DNA from: Prinsepia uniflora
Lineage: Eukaryota; Streptophyta; Magnoliopsida; Rosales; Rosaceae
Direction of reading: 5' to 3'
DNA: 64,000 nucleotides
NCBI GenBank assembly: GCA_032719365.1
Contig: CM064875.1
Span: forward strand, 20,956,566-21,020,565
Below the pieces are notes generated by a model. The model did not search any database, was not told where the DNA came from, and worked only from the letters and a program-made list of their open reading frames with translations. A program made the translations under genes and the position numbers. Of the stretch, positions 60,758 through 64,000 are shown piece by piece. Position 1 is the first letter of the stretch; each line of letters begins with the position of its first letter.

Positions 60758-62244
60758 CTAGTTGATGCGGATCACTTTTGATGCTGACTCCTTAGGCTCT
60801 TTGTTCTCCATGTGATATGCAGTCCTCTTTTTGATGTAGTCTGTGCAATGTCCCTTATTCATGAGATTTTGGAGATATCTTTCGAAAGATATACATGTGC
60901 TAATATTGTGCCCATAACATTCATGATAGGCGCACCATTTTGTTTTATCAGCTTTCTCCTGATCGCCCTTGACGGGTCCTGGTTTTTTGAACCAAGTCTT
61001 GTCCTTGATCTCATTATGAATCTGGTGGACTGGTATTGAGAACTGCACTTTAGGCTTCTCGATGGTTGAGTCTTTAGGAGTTTGGTTTGCCTTACGCTTG
61101 TTGAACCCCCCATGTGAAAATTTGCCACTAACGTCCTCTTTGCATTGTGGTGTCGATGCGAAGGCTTTCTCGCTTGTCTCGGCATGATCTAGCGCATGTG
61201 CAGCACCTTTTTCATCCTCCCAGCATGCATGTCGCTCAGCTAGAGTGAGCATCTTGGTGAAACTTCGTGCATTGCCCATGACAATGTCTCCGTAGAGCTG
61301 GCCGTCCCGAGGGAGTCCTTGTTTAAATGCCATCGTTGCAACAAGGTCACTGCATCCGACAATTCGAGACTTCTCCTCGCAAAATCTTCGTATGTATTGT
61401 CGTAGAGTCTCTTTTGCTCTCTTTCGGACAGAGAAAAGATGGTCATCCTTCACTTCGATTGTCCGAAGTTGTGCGTACTCCTTCACAAATGCTAGAGCCA
61501 ACTCTTCAAAGGATGCAATAGACCTCCTGGGGAGATGATTGAACCAAATCATGGCTTGGCCTTGAAGAGAAGCTTGAAAAACTTTGCACATGAGCGCATC
61601 GTTATGCCTGTGGGGGACCATGACTCCTCCTTAACTTCCCTTACAAAAGGCGTTGAGAGCTGTATCTGGCGACGTAGATCGTCCTCTAGATCGCCATTTC
61701 GTTGAGCACGAAGGTGCTTGTCCAACATTCTTTGAACATCATTAGCCCGCAACGCACCTTGCTGAGGCGGTGAGTCATTTCGTGCTAATCGCCGAGAACC
61801 TCCTTGAGCTTCTCTCCTTGATCTCTGGGATCGTGCTGGGGAGTAGGCCTCATCTTCCCTCTCACTGCCATGGGCAGATCGTCTTGGGTCTTTGTGTTGA
61901 GTCTGAGGTTGCCCCCTACTTTTATGTGAGCGATGTGAGTGCTCCACCCGTGAAGTTGCCCCAATCCTACTTCCTAGTCGCTCATGTGCTGATGGCCTTA
62001 GGCACTGTGGGCTCTTTACTTGGCGAGCATGACTTTCTTCACCGGAGTCGCTTAGCGAAGTGTCTCGTGACATTGTTCGGCAGTGGACCGGTTCTTTCCC
62101 AGGTTGCCTTGGAGCACTCTCTTGTCCTCCTCGTGACGTGGAATGTCTGTCTGGCTCTTGGACTGGTCTTTCTGCCAGGAGTCGCTGTAAGAGCTCTGAC
62201 TGAAGTTGGACTTGGCTGCTCAACCTTTCTACTTGCTGCGCCAA
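60758..62244 (-). pseudogene. gag: Tat/Ogre-type gag of the TR-GAG element, with internal deletion and frameshift
   Basis: Two overlapping minus-strand frames make up the gene. The upstream frame (61549-62244) gives the charged, Arg/Ser-rich N-terminal region with a coiled-coil start (QQVERLSSQVQLQSELLQRL). It ends in RRQIQLSTPFVREVKEESW, then leaves the conserved frame. The downstream frame (60758-61621) starts in the capsid core (HRHNDALMCKVFQASLQGQA, WFNHLPRRSIASFEELA, FVKEYAQL, KETLRQYIRRF, AFKQGL). It carries the nucleic-acid-binding knuckle CAYHECYGHNISTC (C-x2-H-x4-H-x4-C, usual for Tat gag). The segment normally between these parts (FK-P-YDG-DP) is missing. The frames are offset, so this copy cannot make normal gag unless translation shifts. 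The frame ends at VIRIN, just where Tat pol would begin. Confidence 0.85.
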
Positions 62245-62769
62245 GTTGTCCTGGGAGGTTGGTGGTGACTTCTCCCTGAGACGTCGTGTCGCCCATCCAG
62301 AAAGTCCCTTAGGTCCATATTTGTTGTGGGCTGATCACGTCATGATGCACTTCCCATCAACTACCCCCCTGCCTGTTGCAAAGCCGAAGTTCTTTCCCCT
62401 AGCGCGGGCACTTGGTTAGGTGGTGAGGAGAATGCACCGAAGCTGAAGGTTGACCTCCCTCCTAGCGTCTCCATGGGTGCTTCTATGGACACCCACTTGG
62501 GTCGAATTGGACGCTCCTCCGGTGTCTCTATGCGAGCCTCATTCCTCGTCTAAGCAGTTGAGGCAGAAAAACCTTCTCCAGCTGAACGAACAGATCGTCG
62601 AACCCTAGCCATGCTTGATCAATGAATCTTGAATGGAAATTTGTCGAACGATGAACACGTTCAAGATCTTCGAATCAACTTTAAGAACGATGATCGAAGT
62701 AGGATGAACGATGAACAATCGTGAGAGCTTCTTCTTGAATATCTTCAAGCTCTCAATGAAAGCACCAAT
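62245..62769 (-). other. TR-GAG leader with candidate primer-binding site
   Basis: Untranslated leader between the 5' LTR and gag. On the minus strand the sequence after the LTR CA is ATTGGTGCTTTCATTGAGAG, whose start TTGGTGCTT is in the position of a primer site. I could not match it to a specific tRNA from memory. A short frame (62039-62296) overlaps the gag start in another phase. Confidence 0.55.
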
Positions 62770-63357
62770 TGTTGAAGCTGAATTCGTCCTTTAAACTCAA
62801 AAGACTCAAGGATCCCTGCAAACAAGCAAAACAGTAAGCTATCGTTCGTTCAATGATCGAGACCCGGGGGATGTTCGACCAAGAACGCTCCAATGCTTAA
62901 GTCAGCTTCGAAAGAGAAATCTCAAGAGCTTAAGTAGCGTTGAACAGAATTACCTGGAAAGTGAAATGAGTTCCGCTATTTATAGGAAAACCTTGGGAGC
63001 CTCGGAGCGTTCTGATTGGTCGGTTGAATTTGTAATTAATAAATAATATATTATTAATTAAATATATTATTTAATAATTATAATAATAGCTCATTATGAT
63101 AATAATGATAATTATTGTGATTTAATATTAATATTTAATTGCCCGTTACTAAGAATAATGACAATTAACTCTCGAGGAGAGTATTAATATTACGGAGGTT
63201 TTAACCCGATTAAATAACGTATTTAGCTGGTAAATAGATTATTTAATGTGTGGGTGTTTTCAAATGTCTAGCGTTATTGCCAGGGGCAATTTGGTCATTT
63301 TGGGAATTATGGGCCACGTGGCAGCTCCACAATTTTTGGGTGTTTTTGGGTTCCACA
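62770..63357 (-). repeat. TR-GAG LTR, right copy (5' LTR)
   Basis: 588 bp, 5' LTR in element direction. The TATA box TATAAATAG at 62976-62984 on the minus strand is a plausible core promoter for gag transcription. It ends TTCCACA, followed by the TSD CTATG. Confidence 0.95.
62976..62984 (-). promoter_or_regulatory. TATA box in the TR-GAG 5' LTR
   Basis: TATAAATAG on the minus strand, conserved in the left LTR at 55968-55976. It lies about 200 bp upstream of the LTR's 3' end. Confidence 0.6.
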
Positions 63358-63362
63358 CTATG

Positions 63363-64000
63363 CTTCATTCCAAACATGAACTATTTATTATTTTTAGCAT
63401 TAATTTTGTAATTTTTCAGGCGACGGATAACAAAATTATTTTTGGTCATTAATTTGGCCAAATCCTCTTGCCTCCCAAGTCTATTCGACTTATCAATATG
63501 ACATCTGACGAAAGATACATAAAATTGACCAGTTGTTATTATGCTATTATAAAAGCCGCTTTTCCCCCTACAATCATGTCTATCATGATTGTCTCAAATT
63601 GGTCATGACCATACTTTCATTTTCATTTATTTTTTGGTCATCAACTTCTATAATGATTACTTTAGGTTGGATAACATATTGGTTATAAACCTCGACTACC
63701 ACTTGACTTTTTTCTACATCTATGACCAACTTAGATGCAATCTCACACAAACTTCAAATGAGAACATCTTGAGAAGATTTATATTGTTTGCAAATTCTTT
63801 GAATGCAATTTCAATATTTTCTAATTTTTTGTCAATCTCTTCAATATCGAAATTGTATTGATCATTATACCCATCTTGGCTATTAAAGATATATTAGGCA
63901 TTAGGACCATATTGACAAGTGTAACTATTAAATTTTGTTGAATTATATTGGTCATCATAGTTACCAAAACTATAATAGCTACCAAATTGGCTGCTATAAC
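63363..64000. other. No gene recognised
   Basis: AT-rich flank of the TR-GAG insertion, continuing the host sequence of 55756. The longest frame (63589-63861) is Phe/Ile/Asn-rich, as expected of AT-rich non-coding DNA, and shows no domain. Confidence 0.5.

Larger units (their letters stand above)
55762..63357 (-). mobile_element. Gag-only LTR retrotransposon (TR-GAG type), complete with TSD
   Basis: LTRs 55762-56349 and 62770-63357 are both 588 bp with about eight differences by eye (about 1.4%). The TSD CTATG is at 55757-55761 and 63358-63362. Orientation is minus. The 5' LTR is on the right, with the candidate primer site TTGGTGCTTTCATTGAGA next to it (about 62751-62768). The polypurine tract GAAGTGGGGGCAT lies next to the left LTR (56351-56363). 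Only gag is present, of Tat/Ogre type. Protease, RT, RNase H and integrase are absent. The 4.4 kb between gag and the 3' LTR is non-coding and largely repetitive. This matches elements described as terminal-repeat retrotransposons with a gag domain (TR-GAG). Confidence 0.93.

Noticed and set aside
61770..62279. 169-codon plus-strand frame
   Set aside because: Mirror of the gag N-terminal region on the other strand, which has the better family match.

Overview
This is a repeat-dominated piece of a flowering-plant nuclear genome, probably a eudicot. It holds one recognisable host gene. That gene has typical GT-AG introns and encodes a plastid-type DnaJ/ferredoxin-like protein. Almost everything else is layered LTR retrotransposons. 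No tRNA, rRNA, bacterial-type operon or CRISPR locus was seen.

Layout. (1) 22-2365, minus strand: a J-domain plus 4Fe-4S gene of the DJC76/DJC77/DJC82 type. Seven exons are resolved and the 3' end lies off the left edge. (2) About 3160-29003, plus strand: an old, stop-riddled Tat/Ogre-type Ty3/Gypsy element. Its gag, RT, RNase H, second (archaeal-like) RNase H and integrase remnants can be followed in order. (3) Inside its RNase H region sit two large non-coding LTR elements, called LARD1 (8629-18200) and LARD2 (18478-26784) here. Each has its own 5-bp target-site duplication (TSD). (4) 29004-35273, minus: a second old Gypsy-like element with LTRs but a repeat-filled interior and a truncated right LTR. 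(5) 36137-36872: a complete 736-bp TRIM with TSD. (6) 37022-50648: one long LTR of about 3.7 kb, split by LARD3 (39831-49746). LARD3's two 3285-bp LTRs show no difference I can find. (7) 50746-51580: a non-autonomous hAT-like DNA element with an imperfect 8-bp TSD. (8) 53400-54301: a probable isolated LTR. (9) 55762-63357, minus: a complete element with 588-bp LTRs and TSD that keeps only gag. Pol is replaced by about 4 kb of non-coding sequence, including roughly 1.1 kb of 24-bp repeats whose units are palindromes. (10) The remainder is AT-rich sequence without recognisable genes.

How the parts relate. The three LARD elements share LTR ends, a tRNA-iMet-type primer site, a polypurine tract, a stem-loop beside that tract, and patches of a non-coding interior. 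None encodes gag or pol, so they must be moved by proteins supplied in trans. The terminal sequences suggest, but do not prove, a Tekay/Del-type chromovirus partner. Insertion order can be read from nesting and LTR divergence. The Tat element is oldest, LARD2 is old, the gag-only element and LARD1 are young (about 1% LTR difference by eye), and LARD3 is essentially new.

The most unusual items are the palindromic 24-bp array with compensatory stem changes in the gag-only element, the palindrome modules inside the LARD LTRs, and the shared stem-loop next to the LARD polypurine tract. All counts and alignments were made by eye.
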